Shown: positions 33,831-46,945, counted from the stretch's first letter. The stretch is 64,000 nt of DNA from Tipula vernalis (GCA_958295665.1 OY282560.1:47864333-47928332); one strand, 5' to 3'. Program-made: numbers and translations. The notes: generated by a model from the letters alone, not told the origin.

Positions 33831-35915
33831 ATATGTATTGTATCCTTACCTAACCTAAAAATAATTTAGTTAATTCTGAAGCGAAAAGTTTATGTCGAAA
33901 TTAGAAAAATAAAGTGTACGTGAAGTTAGGGTCAAAACACAAAAACCACGCAGCATTACTGAAAAAAGAAAGTAAGGAATTAAGAAAGAATTAAAAAAAT
34001 TTATAACTTATTGGCCTGGACGCAGGCTATGCATAATTTCAAAAAACTACGGGGTTACCACAAACCGTCTGTGGGCAAGGGAATTGAGTAAAGAGCATCA
34101 TTATTCGGTATGCTCGATTATGAACACTATCGATTGTAGCAAGCTGATTTGGCAACCAAATTTTACAACTTTGCATCAAAAGTGAAAATTTCACTGATCC
34201 AGCAATTTTGAATGACCCTGAAAATAGTCGATGTTCAATTCCATCAATTTTAGGCCATCTTGTTATCTTGCCAAATGGTTTAGCTAGAGTAAATAAACTT
34301 TATTGTCGGTTTACTTTCTATCTATTACTAAAAGTCATTCATCGGTCGATATTGTAGATGTCAGGTTATTTGTTTGGGGAGATGGCTATTCGCACTGTCT
34401 GAGTCCTTATTCAGCTATTAACAAAAACGATTTCAATCAATCGTTCAATTTGCAAAAGATTTTTTAAAATATGTTTATGTGTCCAGAACCAATCCAATCT
34501 TCTGATCACATTTTGGTTTTTGTTGAGAAACCGTTTGGGAGGCCGAAGGGTTTCTTTTCTGAAAGGATCCTGAAAGAAGTTTAAAATAAGCTCAACAGAA
34601 CTCCATGGATTAATATCTACTTCAATAAATTACTAGCCTGTCGGCTATTATTAAACTTTTAAAATTTTTGGCTAATAGTAATGTTTGTATACTTGATGGA
34701 ATCGAAAAAAGAGGAGCTGATTTTGATTTTGTGGCCTATAAAAAGGATCGTCGATAGATTTGTTGGATAATCCTTTTCTCAGGCTGGTATGCTCTCAGCT
34801 TTGTTATTGGTGTTGGTCACAAACGCTTGGGATTTGAGAATATGAGAATATTTACTCTAATACATTTCCAACGGTCTTTCGAACTCAATACATAATTTTA
34901 ACATATTAATTGGGTTTCACTACCACATTCAAAACAACGCATGTGACATGATATTACCTGCCAAACGATACATAAGCAGTACCGTTATATAGAGTTTTAA
35001 CATGAATAGTCCCGTCTAATGTTCAAATTCAACATTTCATTTTTGTTGATTTCATTTAATTTTTTTCAATATTGCACACCAAAAAACTCCGCGCACCAAA
35101 TTTTATTATTCAACCCAAGTTAAATTAATTAAATTAAAAAGCCAAATAAACTAAAAATTAGAATTTAAAAAAATTGAATTTTAATTTACGGAGAAAGACA
35201 AACATAAGTCCTTCTCCATCGAGCGTCCGCTCTCCACTCAAAAAAACGTTCCGTTTTTGATGTTCCATTATAGTTTTATTGATGTTAGGGCTGGCATATG
35301 AAAAGTAGGGTATGAATGGCATATCGCCGGTGACGATGCAAAAGCGTTTATCTACAAAATTATTCAAAATCTTTTTATTGATTAATTGGTAAGAAAATTA
35401 GGGTTTGCCGCCTTTTATATTAAATTTGTGACAGAAACACGTTCAAACGTGGACAAATATTCAATTTTGTTAGTACCTTTCAGTGTATTTAAAATTTCGC
35501 GCTTCCTGAAAAATTTCTAAAAAGTAGATACAATCTTTTGCATCTTATTACCTAGAGTTGCTGGATAGGATTTGAGATGTATTTACAGAATTGCTGTTGA
35601 GATGCTCTTTCAACTCTTATACGTTTTTTATATTTTAACTTAACTTTTCCACGAGAATAAACCGACGTTACGTTGAATTTGGGCTAAACAAATCATCGAT
35701 CGATTGAGACGAATTTCTTAGGTTCATTAAGTCAGAAACACGAACCTAAGTCAGAAGTTGTACCTAAAAAATTGACACGAAAAATTTAGGATCCGCAAAC
35801 ACATTATCAGCCTACACTTCAAAATTAGTTATAATCCACTCACATTTCTATTTTACATGCTATGTTTCCATGTAAAATTGCTGCTTGTACATATGTCTCA
35901 TATTTCGAGTTACTT
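33831..35915. other. Intronic sequence, no gene recognised
   Basis: Between about 34090 and 34600 some stretches read like decayed coding sequence (for example GRPKGFFSERILKEV on the plus strand near 34540), but no family is recognised. A minus-strand ORF at 35367-35158 has no motif. Confidence 0.35.
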
Positions 35916-36090
35916 CTTTCTATAAAGACCAAATTATTGAAATCCTGTCAAAAATGACAAAAAATTTAGTTGGTCTGGATATCTCGAGAAAAGCTTGTCC
36001 GATTTGGATCTTTTTCGTTTGGACATTTTCGTCAACCTGTTTCTATGGCCAAGCCGGAGATTTGAAATGCTTTTGGAACTTTTGGATCGA
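35916..36090. mobile_element. Third copy of the TGTCTG dispersed repeat family, without the TGTCTG run
   Basis: Matches 19069-19330 in order: AAGACCAAATTATTGAAATC, TGTCAAAAATGA, TTAGTTGGTCT, AGCTTGTCCGATTTGGAT, CAAGCCGGAGATTTGAAATG. It is followed at once by G/T-rich repeat (36091-36150). Confidence 0.6.
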
Positions 36091-36150
36091 TTTGGGTTTG
36101 GGGTTGAGTTGAAGTTTATGTTGGGGGTCGATCTGCAGGTTAAGTTGAAC
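36091..36150 (+). repeat. Short G/T-rich repeat fragment
   Basis: GGTTTGGGGTTGAGTTGAAG and GGTCGATCTGCAGGTTAAG match units of the array at 27526-30360. Confidence 0.55.
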
Positions 36151-36221
36151 CCTGGTAACGTTCAGTTGTAAGAGTTTGTGTAGGTTCCAGAAGCTGATAG
36201 TAAATGACTTCTTCCAAACCC

Positions 36222-36250
36222 CAAGCCCCCCCCCCCCCCTACCCCCTCCT
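36222..36250. repeat. Poly-C tract
   Basis: A run of about 14 C followed by TACCCCCTCC; unusual base composition for this AT-rich window. Confidence 0.7.
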
Positions 36251-37255
36251 CACAAGACACACGGTAACACTTTTTTGGCATGAATATTCATTTTTGCAAC
36301 TGATGTTGATGGCTGGAATAGATCAACCGATGCTTTTCGGGGTTTAGGATTGTTGTACAAAATTCATTTTTCATCAACCAATGATTTTATACAAAAAATT
36401 TTTTCATTTGTACCGAGAAAGCAAATTCATGGATTTGTCAACTCTTCAGTTTTGGTTGTCTTCGGTTAGTTTATGAGAAACCCGCTTCATTCCTTCTGTA
36501 TCTTCCCCATTGCATGCAATCTAAATGATATTGAATGGTGAGTAACTCCTAACTATTATGCAAGCTCTTTTTGAGTTTGGCACGGATTTTCATCCAGTCC
36601 ACAGAATAGAATGGAATGTCGTATAAATATTGCTTGCCGGCATCCACCTCTTAAAATTGATGCACACGGAATGTCAGCTTGTAAATTACTGAAACTTATG
36701 TCATAAAAACGGCAATGACTGACCTACATACATATATCCAAAATATCAATAAATTGTTGAAGTACAAGTTTTTTTTTAGTACTTTTGAATGAACATGTAA
36801 AGTATATGACATGCGAACGTGAACTGATACAGTCGGCAATACAATTTTACGTACGATTTAACGATTTATTTAAAGGTCTGGGTGGATTTATGCAAGAATT
36901 CTTTATAGATTTTTATATATCGTTTTATAACTGGACCTGGCTTACCACAACTGTACCTCTTTGGCAAAGCACAATTTTTAAAAAGAGTAATTGGTTTATT
37001 TAAGGAAATGCATGCCTGTAATGACTCCTCCAACAAGCATAACAGCAGCACCAACTTCGCAGAAAACCCCCAAATAAAAAATTTCGTTCAAAGAAGTTGA
37101 TCTCAAGAACGATCTCCAAGAGTTGATAATATGCCAATTGGTATCATGAGAGATGCAGGACCAAACAAAATAATTGTTAAAATTATTTTGGTGAATGAAG
37201 TGTACTTGGATGTTGAATTTATTTTCTACAATTTGTGATGTTTTTTTTTTTTTTT
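36251..37255. other. No gene recognised
   Basis: A minus-strand stretch at about 37250-36996 encodes two hydrophobic runs (for example EVGAAVMLVGGVITG) in alternative frames, but no family can be assigned and no exon context is visible. Confidence 0.35.
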
Positions 37256-37456
37256 GTGGCGAAGTTAAATTCATTTGGAAATTAATTAATTTCGCCGGAT
37301 AAATTTGAGTTTGTACCGATCCAATTTAAATTTATTTCTTTTTCAATATTAGTTAAATGCACGACATTTAGATTTTAACATTTAAATTAGATGTCGCGGA
37401 TTTAATTCATATTGAAAATGGATTTAATTTCGCCATATAAAAATTGTTGTACCGTC
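37256..37456. mobile_element. MITE-like AT-rich repeat, family member B
   Basis: Begins TGTGGCGAAGTTAAATTC and ends ATTTAATTTCGCCATATAAA followed by AATTGTTGTACCG, the reverse complement of the start of member A at 16745. Internal blocks such as GTCGCGGATTTAATTCATAT also match. Confidence 0.5.
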
Positions 37457-39035
37457 TTTTATTTGGTTTTTCGGGGTTTTCAAGCTTACTCGAGGTTTGT
37501 TTGGTCTTTAGTGAGATTAAGTGAGATTTTCGAAATTCGAGGTAATGAGATTTTTGGAGTAATCTAGGTTTTCTAAGTCTTACTCAATGTTTTCGAAATT
37601 ATTCGAGGTTTTTCGAAATTATTCGAGTTTAGCTTGGACTTTAATTAACACGTTGGGCAACTATTTTAACTTTGTGTCATTGTCATATAACACTAAATCG
37701 TACTTTGCCAATTCTTCGATATTCTTAGTGATTTCTTGATTTTCAAGGTTATTCTAATATTTTATGTTTATCCATGGTTTTCTGAAATATTCGAAATGTT
37801 TTTATGAATAATCGAGATTAGTTTTGCGTTGAGTTATACCCATATACAGTTAACATAAATTTTTAGAATGTTGAGCTAGAAAGGGCCTCAGCTTGTTTTC
37901 AATAGTTTACGATACTTTTTCGAAGTAATGGATTATAGTGAAACAAACACTGCTTGAATATAATAAACATCGCTAAATGGAGCATTACTGTAATTTAGCC
38001 CACGTACCGGATACCATTATTGAGTCACGACATAAATATTCTCATTTCAGCTGCATGACCCATTTATGTCCGCATGCTATTGGTATATTAATTAATTTAC
38101 GACACAGTTTAATATCGAATTAATTGAATAAATAAATGTTCAATTCATTTATGCGGTAGTTCCATCCATTAACGTCAATTTAGGTTGTTAAATACAATTT
38201 AATTAAGCAAATTATTATTACATGAAAGGAGCGCTAAAAATTTAAAATTTATGTAGATATGTATACGTATTTGCTTCAATATGTACTTTTTATGATCATT
38301 ATTTGTGAATATGGAAATTATTTTTGTTTTGAAGTACTCGCCGAATGGATTTGTGCGTTAATTACAGTTCAAATATTGATAAAAAAGATTTACATACGCG
38401 GGGGGGGAGGGACATTATGAATATTTTGCAACCAAAACAATTATTTATTTTTGATTTGTGTGTTTACAGTTTTCTTTTGAAGCTGGGTTATATGCACTAC
38501 TAACTCAAGCTAAAAAATGATGGCTTCACACTTTTGTTTGACAAACAAAGATGATAATGAAATTTTAGAACAACTTGATATACATATCTTGACACTTATA
38601 GTTTATTGTTGGCTGTCGAGAAGGCTACTATCTAAGATGTCATAACGGTGTTGTTTCTGGCCAACAATTCATCAATAAGTGGTAAACCGTGAACAGATGA
38701 AATAGCGTGGTGTTACAATTACCACAAGTTATTTCGCCACAAATCCGGGCGTTTTCCTTGGGTTACTTCACGTAAACAGCTCTAAGCCGAAAGGGCGCGA
38801 TTCGGTAATCGTCTTAAATAATTTTCTTTACTTTTACGACCTCCTTTATTCAAACCAAACTCGCCAGAAACAAAATTCAACGTTTTCATTAAGGTGCTAC
38901 CCTTTATTCCATTTTTACCACAAGTAAAATTACACCACAACGCATTTTACTAACCAACAATAAGCTAAGCATCCAATATGGCTATAAATGTCGAGATACA
39001 TCAAGGACAAGTGTATCAATACAGCTAGATTGTGA
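37457..39035. other. Intronic sequence, no gene seen
   Basis: Includes a region of repeated TTCGAGGTTTTCGAAATTATT-like words (about 37480-37640) and a GGGGGGGAGGG tract near 38401. No coding signal up to the Ty3/gypsy remnant. Confidence 0.45.
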
Positions 39036-41580
39036 ATAATTGGACTTATACAGGTTCGACTTCGGTCCGCAAGGGCCTCAAGGGCAAGAAAAAGCCAACG
39101 TGTTCTTGAGGGCTTTCGGGGGATCGAGAATTGTGCCATATGGTATGGTTAAATTGGAAATAATGCGTGCTAATTTAGAAAGTTTAGAAAATTTTATAGT
39201 GATAGATTCAGATGTTAACCCTTTAATGGGATTAAAGGCCATAGGAAAATTTGAGTAGATTAAAAATGTTAATGAAATTCAAAAAGGGCAAGAACAATTT
39301 ATAAAAGAAAACGAAACGGTATTTACAGGACTAGGTAGATTTCCGGGGAAGTTAAAATTAGTATTGAAGGAAAATTCAAATCCAGTGACAAGGCCTCCTA
39401 GAAGAATTCCAATAGCACTACGTGAAAAGGTAAAAGAAGCATTGGACAATTTAGAACGGACAGGAATAATAGAAAAATTATCTGAACCGACAGAATGGAT
39501 TAGTAATCTCGTAGTAGTACAAAAACCGAACGGCAGCTTAAGACTTTGCTTAGACCCAAAATTTTTAAACGAGGCATTAAAGAAAGATTAGTATGAAATC
39601 CCAAAATTAGAAGACCTAACTACTAAATTAGCGGGTGTCGAGGTGTTTACAGTTTTAGACTTGAAGGATGGGTTCTACCAGATCGAACTGGATAACAACT
39701 CGATAAGTCTTTGCGCTTTTAGTACACCTTTTGGTTGCTACAACTTTAGGAGATTACCCTTTGGAATAAATATAGCCCCAGAGACGTTTCAAAAATTAAA
39801 CGAGAAAAATTTCGGAGATATCTCGGGAATTTAAATAAAGTAATTGAGAGAGCTAAAAAATTAAATATAAAATTTAATTAAAATAAAGTTCAGTACAGAA
39901 TACAGTAAATCATTTACTTAGGACATATTTTCAATCGGGACGGTATAAGTGTCGATCCGAGCCACATAAAGGCCATAACCAAAATGAATGACCCAACATC
40001 TAAAAAGGAATTACAATGCATTCCTAGGTATGGTCAACTATCTACGAAGTTTTGTCCGTAAGATGGCAGAATTAACGGAACCTATACGACAATTACTAAG
40101 AAAAAACGTAGAATTTAGCTGGATGGAACAACATGTTCAATGTGTTAAAAAACTAAAAGAGATAATTACAAATACACCTGTTTTACAGACATTTAATATA
40201 AATGAAAAGATAATCATACAAACGGATGCAAGTCAAAACGGAATAGGATGGTGTGTTATTGCAAAAGGGAAAGCCAGTGGCATACGCATCAATAAGCCTA
40301 ACAGATACTGAAAAGCAATATGCAGAAATAGAGAAGGAGCATCTCGCAATCATTTTTTCATACGTGAAATTTCACCACTATATTTTTGGAAGACCAGTGG
40401 AACTTCATTCGGATCACAAACCACTGATGAGCATAATGAAAAACGAAATGCATAAGGTCAATTCTTCTCGTTTACAGAGAATGAAAATGAAATTATTAAA
40501 ATATGAGATAAATATTATATACGGACCAGGTAGCCGATCACTTATCTAGGAGCTATTTACTGGGCGAAAATACCGAAGAATTTAAAGAGTATGAAGATGT
40601 AATACATACAATAAACATGTCAGATCATAAAAAGGAAATATTCATACATGAAACGGCAAAGGATGGAATTTTATCCTATAAAGCTTTCTGGAAATATAAA
40701 GGAGAAATGTTTTGTGACGAACCTTTTAAATTAAGACGAGAAATGCTAGAGTCACTCCTCAAGTCACATATGGGAATTACAAAAACTAAACAGAGAGCAA
40801 GATAAATATTATACTGGACGGGCATGGATTCGGACATCGAGGATTATATAAGCGAATGTACAGCGTGTGAGAAATTTCAGATATCGAATACAAAGGAGCC
40901 GTTGATCCCGCATGAAATATCAAATTTAACTTTCGAAAAGACTTTACAGATTACTACAGCAAGTGAGAGAATATTAAAAATGTATTTACCACTAACGGAA
41001 TTCCAAAAACGGTGATCTGTGACAATATGCCGTTTGCATCTAAAGAAATGCAGGAATTTAGTGAAAGTTGGGAATTTAAAATTAAAACATCGAGCCCCAC
41101 GTACCCCAGATCTAATGGTCAAGCAGAAAAAGCTGTTTAAATTGCAAAGAATTTAGTGAAAAAGTCGATGGAGGATAATAACGATTTAAATTACAGTTTA
41201 CTGGAGTATCGAAATCATCATGTGGCCAAATTAGGTGCTTCGCCCTCGCAACTGCTCCTTAGTCGTCGAACTTGAACGAAAATTCCAATAAAAACAGAAC
41301 TACTTATACTTAGAGTCGAGCTCAACGTAGTAAACAAACTCAAGGAGAACCAGTCAAACGCAAAAAAATATTATGATGATAGAATAAAACAAAGACCAGA
41401 TTACGTATTGGGACAGTCAGTAGTGTACAAGAAAAACTAAACGTGGGAGCCAGCCCAAATAATATACAAATATGATAGTCCGCGATCTTATGTAATAAAA
41501 AATGAAGAAGGTCGAATTATTAGAAGGAATTCTTTTCATTTAAGAAAGTCAAATAGAAAATCTCAATTTAGAAATGAAGT
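39036..41580 (+). pseudogene. Ty3/gypsy Pol polyprotein, broken (element 1)
   Basis: Domains in order. The end of the protease region has FGGSRIVPYGMVKLE and a DVNPLMGLKAIGKF block (39115-39255). Reverse transcriptase follows with VVVQKPNGSLRLCLDPKFLN and VFTVLDLKDGFYQIELD, then PFGINIAPETFQKL, after which a deletion near 39815-39840 removes the YxDD active site. The RT thumb has YLGHIFNRDGISVD. RNase H has TDASQNGIG and ELHSDHKPLMSIM. The H2C2 region has SECTACEKFQ, and the integrase core has TVICDNMPFASKEM and SNGQAEKAV, the first Asp segment being missing. Many stops and frame changes are present. No gag or LTRs were found. It lies sense to, and inside, the lectin intron. Confidence 0.93.
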
Positions 41581-41629
41581 GGACAATACACGATCCTCAT
41601 TCATTTTTATACATGCTGTATTATGCTGG

Positions 41630-42850
41630 TTTTCGGATTTAATTGAGCATTGACTTTGAGGTTGAGTTGGACGTTGATTGGAGGTCAATTTGCGAGTTGA
41701 GTTGGGTTGAGTGTGAGTTGAGTTGAGTTAGAGATAACTTTAGTGGGCTTAAGTTGAGTTCATGTACACATGTAATAAAGACCATGTTGGTTAGGGAGTT
41801 GAGTTGGACGTCGAGTTTGGGGTTGTGTTAAGCGTGAAGTTTCGCTTTAGTTGTGTTAGGATTGGGTTACAGTTGAGTTGAGTTTGAGTTGGGATTGAGT
41901 TGAGGTTGAGTAAGCGATTCAGTTGGACTTCTGTTGAGCTTTGATTGGTTAGTTAGCTTCAGTGGTTTTGACTTCAGTTCATTCAGTTGGGCGTTGAGTT
42001 TGGGATTAAGTAAAAAATTGTTTTGCGGACCAGTTGGAGGTTGACCTAACAATAGATTGAGTTCATGTACACATTCAGTTCTCGAAACTTGATAATTTAT
42101 TGGTTTAGTTGAGCGTTGAGTTTTTCATTGGTTTGATGTTTTAATCGATAGTTGGGATGGGGTTAAGTTAGGTTTGAATGTAGCGTTCAGTTGAAGATTA
42201 CTTTGGAATGAGTTAAAGGTTGAAGTGGGAAGTAACATATCCGCATTTAATTTTCTTCTTCAAAATTGACTTGGGCATTGAGTTTAAGGTTTAGTTAAAC
42301 GCTGAGTTGAGGGCTGATTTTGGGGTCGAGTTGAGAATTTTGTTGTGTTTATTTGAGGATTTCGGTGAAATATAAGAGAGTTAAGCGTTGACTTGTGGTG
42401 AAGTATGGTGTTCAATTTGGATTTAGAGAGGGGTTTACTTGGTGATATATATGGGTGTTTAGTAACGGGTTGATTGGGAAGTTAGATTAAGTTGAGTTCA
42501 TGAAGTCCTGCAGCTTTCGAACCGAGCTGATGGGATTGAGTTACCCATTGAGTTTGAAGTTCAGTTGATAGTTGAGTTAGGCTTTTAGTTGATGGTTGGG
42601 TTAAGGTGAATATGTGTGGACTTTAGGGTTGGATTGAGTATTGGAAAAATCGTTGATTTAGGCTTGAGCTCGAGTTGAGTTGAAGTTTAATTAGAGATTG
42701 CGTTGGGATTGAGTTGGAGGTTGAGTTGAAGTTGGAATTAAGGTTGAGAAAGGAATTAAGGATTTCAGTTCGAGAAAGATTTGGGAGTTGAATTGGAGGT
42801 TAGATGGAGTTGACTTGAGACCGTGAAGTTTCATTTAAACCTAGTATATT
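41630..42850 (+). repeat. G/T-rich GTTGAG-type degenerate repeat, long block
   Basis: About 1.2 kb on the plus strand of GAGTTGAGTTGGAG, GTTGGGATTGAG and AGTTCATGTACACA-type words, less regular than 27526-30360. It starts directly after the Ty3/gypsy remnant. Confidence 0.7.
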
Positions 42851-43380
42851 CTGGCTAAGAAGTTGATTGGGTTATTTTCTCGGGAATTGTTAGGTTTAGA
42901 CATTGATAATTACAATATATTCCTACTGGAAATTGGCTTGATGAGGGCTACATTTTTTGATTGAGTTGGATTATGTTATACCAAACTAATTATGGATCGA
43001 GTTCCTTTTGCAATATGTTTTATAATTGCATAGTTTTAAAAGCGGAAATTGATCAGCTTATTTAGAGTGCGCTTATAAATGGCTTTTAGTGTCCAACGCT
43101 TTTGCTAAAAAAACCTCCGGCTTATTTTCGAATTCATCCTGCCACACTCATAAAAGATTAATATCTTAAGACATAGACAAATCGGACAACAATACGTGAG
43201 TCTCGGTGGTTCACTTAAAAGGGACGTGTCAATGGAAGGGGAGACGTTCGAAAGAAAAACGAGTGGACTACTTAATCTTAATTCAAGGCATCTGCGAACG
43301 TTAAATTTCAATTGCTATCAACTTGCATAGTAAGACAACAACAGATAATCTTAAATATTCAGAGGCAAAACTAATTTTAA
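42851..43380. other. No gene seen
   Basis: No readable coding or repeat signal between the G/T-rich block and the ribozyme-bearing repeat. Confidence 0.45.
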
Positions 43381-43385
43381 TTTAA

Positions 43386-43710
43386 TATGTTCCGAAGATT
43401 GTAAGAGAATTCAATCCAGTTTCGAACTGATGAGCTTATGATTATGAAAAAATCAATCCTCTCATCAGGCCGCGGCGACTGGACTGACTATACCACAATT
43501 TACATTCTATATATACAGAATGTCCTGTGCTTTATATACTAGCGAATCGTACTAATATAGATAAATTCAATTACAATTTTTTTCTTCTTCATGACAATCA
43601 CATAAGCTGTGAACGCTAATTTTACTTTTTTTAATTTTTTTGTTGAATGTTAATTTAGAAATTACAAGAATTAATTAACATTCAACAAAAAATTAAAAAA
43701 AGCAAAACTA
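43386..43710. repeat. Ribozyme-bearing repeat, copy 2
   Basis: 43389-43560 matches 3477-3640 closely, and 43561-43640 matches the reverse complement of the spacer in copy 1. From 43643 to 43700 there is a further inverted pair, GTTGAATGTTAATT facing AATTAACATTCAAC. The family is therefore dispersed and internally palindromic. No coding capacity. Confidence 0.75.
43415..43483 (-). ncRNA. Hammerhead ribozyme-like motif, type III order, copy 2 (core intact)
   Basis: On the minus strand the order is TCCAGT (helix III), C17 at 43477 with predicted cleavage before 43476, the 8-nt self-complementary GCCGCGGC (helix I), core CTGATGA, helix II (GAG paired with TTC with one G-U, then an internal loop, then TGAT/ATCA around a 20-nt loop), GAA, and the closing strand ACTGGA. 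All invariant core positions are present: C3 U4 G5 A6, G8 A9, G12 A13 A14, the A15.1-U16.1 pair, and a non-G cleavage base. Helix I has a two-base loop if folded within one molecule, which is tight, so activity may need a dimer. Function is predicted, not shown. Confidence 0.8.
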
Positions 43711-45565
43711 ATCAGTAGATCAGTAGATCACTCATGAAGCTGGTTTGAAACAGATAGTATCAGCTTATGCGATAAAATGATGAATCAGGAAGCGAAATAT
43801 TTTGAGGTGCACAACAATATTCCTTGAGATTAGAGTTTACTGTAAAAGTATCTTGCAATAAAATAGGCTGTTTCCTGGGCAGTCGGAACAATTTCAACCC
43901 CATCTTTCGTCAGTGGGACAATCGGCGATCTGATGTTCAGAAAGTTCTCTTTAACTTTCCAAGCAACGTGCCAGCCAAACCTTCGTCGAACATATTTGAC
44001 AAATAGTCACTATCGCATACTTTCTGTCAGGTGTCAGGCGTCAGCTCATGCAAATTGATGGTTAAAGTGAGGCTTTTTTAAGTGCGGTGCAGAAATGCTG
44101 TTCCACTTAATTTTTTTAGGTTTAATAAAACTGAACGAAACGAACTGTTCCATTTCGTTAAAAATGCGAGTTAGGAGAAACATAGGTTAGGGCAGCCATC
44201 TCTTCTACTTACGCTAACACTTTGGTGAGCCAAAGCCGCGTCTGTATCAGGAAATGTTCGTCTAGTTAAATTTAACCATGCTGCCTTAACGTCACTGAAT
44301 TCAAGTTTGTACGCTAAATATGCCTCAGCGTACCACAATTGGCAGCTAGTTCACAATTTCTTGTCTTAGGGGGTTAACAATTTTTTGCCTAAACGGATAC
44401 CTTTATGTGTCATCGCAATTTATTTTCCTCTGTTAGACAACTATTCGAGGGTTTAGTTGATTCTATCTTCTTAAAATCGTCTGCAGCCTAGATTTGAAAT
44501 GATTCCACTTGTGCTATATGCAGTTCGATCAGGAATATTATTTTATTGCTGGTGACCCTGTATTTGACGCTCATTATTCTATAGAAGTCTGCTAACTTAT
44601 TTAAACTGTTTTTACTGGAAGCTGATTTTTAGAGAGAATGCGTTTCCTTCTGTTTCTAAGTTTCTCCTCTAGTTGTCTTCGCGTAGGTAACAATGGGTGC
44701 ATTTTATCATGTTGTGTCTTGTTACTCTTCCATGACAAAAAAATTATTTGAAATACGTATATCGGAAACGATTGAATTTTATCGTGACGAAGGTTGTTCG
44801 TGATGAGTGTGTTGCTTGTATATGTTCTCTTCTTGGATAGTGCTTAGCATCCCCTTGAGTTAACAATCCGAACAAGATACGGTCTCCGGTTGAGTTTTTG
44901 TCTCCTTGATGTCTGTCACTTTGGCAAATTGCTTTGAACTAGTAGTTATGTAGTACGCCATAGTTTAAAATGTTGGAGATTTCCTTCCAGTAGCTGCATA
45001 GTAGGCCATAATGTACGACAATTTTCTATCTTGATGCTAGAAATTGTAGTGTTCCAATTTCTTCAAAATAGATCATTCGTCTCTGGGCCTAAGATGTCAA
45101 TCATCAAAAATAACGTTAACAGAACCATGATTCGGTTTGTTATTGTTACGGTCCTTATCTTTGATCTCGTCACCCTTGTAAGTAGGGTTGGTCCCAATGA
45201 TTATTGGAAGATGGTTCTCAATTGACTTAACCCTTGCTTTTCGTAAACCCCCAATGTAGAGACATTTCGAGGAGATAAAATTCCACCCTGTTTCACTTCC
45301 AGCAAGTTAGCCAACTTTTTCCTTTTGTTGTTGTTGCATTAATTGTTTGCTGACTCCAATGACATTTGTGTCACAGTCACTGAACGTTTTACGGCATAAT
45401 TCTATTCTGGATGTAAAATGCTTGAAGGCTGCAGAATATGATATCCTCATTGTTTGGTGTTAAAGTAAAACTTACTTTGCTGACTACTACTACTTGCTGC
45501 TTGACTGGAAGCATTCTTCTATGGAATATTGCGTTTCGTTATTTTTGCATTCGTTAGCGGCATTC
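43711..45565. other. Unresolved sequence, possibly decayed retroelement
   Basis: No confident gene. Given the BEL/Pao fragments from 45570 onward in the minus direction, more decayed pieces of that type may lie here, but I cannot name domains. Confidence 0.3.
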
Positions 45566-45790
45566 TTACCTTTAGGAACATGTCAGTTACTGAGTTCCAC
45601 TAAAAGCCCAAATTTTTTGCTATGGTATCAAACTCAATTGGGTGGAGGCCTGATCCTTTGAAGTCCTCTTAAGGTCTTAAAGTTTTTGTTGCCAAATATG
45701 TCGCTAAGTTACTATTGTTAGTCTGTAAGTTTGTATTTGTCGTTTTTCAGAAGCTCGCCTTAGTATTAGTTGAAAGCTTGAGTCGTTATC
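45566..45790 (-). pseudogene. BEL/Pao reverse transcriptase fragment A
   Basis: The sequence matches, at nucleotide level and in the same orientation, the better-preserved BEL/Pao fragment at 47480-47880 (CATGTCAGTTACTGAGTTCC, TGGTATCAAACTCAATTGGG, GTTGCCAAATATGTCGCTAA). On the minus strand it corresponds to the block after the YVDD motif. Stops are frequent. Assignment is by similarity within the window. Confidence 0.5.
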
Positions 45791-46945
45791 AGCTATTTTG
45801 ATTTGCCGAAATATTATCTCTATGTGTACGGTAAACGCGTAAATGTCTGCTCCATATCATTATTATTGTTGTTAGGTCATAACGAAGAGTGGTTCCGGTA
45901 CATATTGTTTGTTCGAATACATTCATCTCGTATGTTAGTAAGTGGTTGAGCTTTATATATTCGTTCATGAAAGCCTAGTATAGCAGTTTTTAAAATCTTT
46001 AACTTTTTTGATTCACTTCTCCATAAGTATTAATCTGGACGTCGCTCTGTTTTTGGATTCTACCAGTGATGGTCATTGCAGTGAGGTAATGCATGAAATC
46101 TTAACCTCATAAGTTCCGTTTGTCCGACATGGTGTCTGAAGTACTGTTGGCATGGTTTGCTGAAAAGCATTTTGTGCATAACTTGTGCAAAATTAATATC
46201 TAATAATTCATTTTTGATACACTTAGGATCTGAAAAGATTGGCAATTTTGTAGCGTGCGACTTTTTGACAATGTACGCAAATGCTAGTTCTTGTTATGGC
46301 TGGGTCTTTGCACTGCCGGTAGTTGTTAGAAATCCCGTTATTTATTAAAATTCTCTTGCTTCCTTGAGAGAGGTTTCATATTGTCTTTTTGTTTCACTGT
46401 CTAACTTTTTGCAGTTCATGCAGATAATAATTGAGTTCCATAATTCAATATTCACTTGGTCGTGCAGCTTACGATTTTATGCGTATCGATGAGTTGTGTG
46501 TTCTCATGTTTGAGTCTTATAAACGTATCCGCAAATCTTGCCTTGACAAACGTCGCACTTGATCTAATGGAATTCGAGCTTCACGGTGACAGTTACGACC
46601 CTGCTGTGATATTCTTCTTTGATGTTCTCGTAATATGTTTCCGTGGAATATTTTACTAATGACTAAATTTAATTATAACTGTTTAGTAATATTTTCAATT
46701 TCCGTCTGTCTCTTCTTCGAATATCGTTAGAGTACACTAGACCTGCACACTTTTCACTTTTTGAATTTTTTTTCCACTACCACAGTTATTTTAGTGTTGA
46801 GTCCTGTTTTCTGTTCAATGCTTCTGTGACTACCTGGCATCGTTCAACTAATTTTTTTATTCCTGTAAAATACACTTTGATGTATTATGAAATTGTTGTT
46901 TCTGATAAAAGCTTGTTAAAGCCTAAGGTTAAATGTATGAAAAAT
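45791..46945. other. No gene recognised
   Basis: Several short ORFs on both strands without motifs. Possibly more decayed retroelement sequence. Confidence 0.35.

Noticed and set aside
36996..37274. 92-codon minus-strand ORF with hydrophobic runs, at first suggestive of a membrane protein.
   Set aside because: Hydrophobic segments fall in two different frames, no family motif is visible and no splice sites fit.
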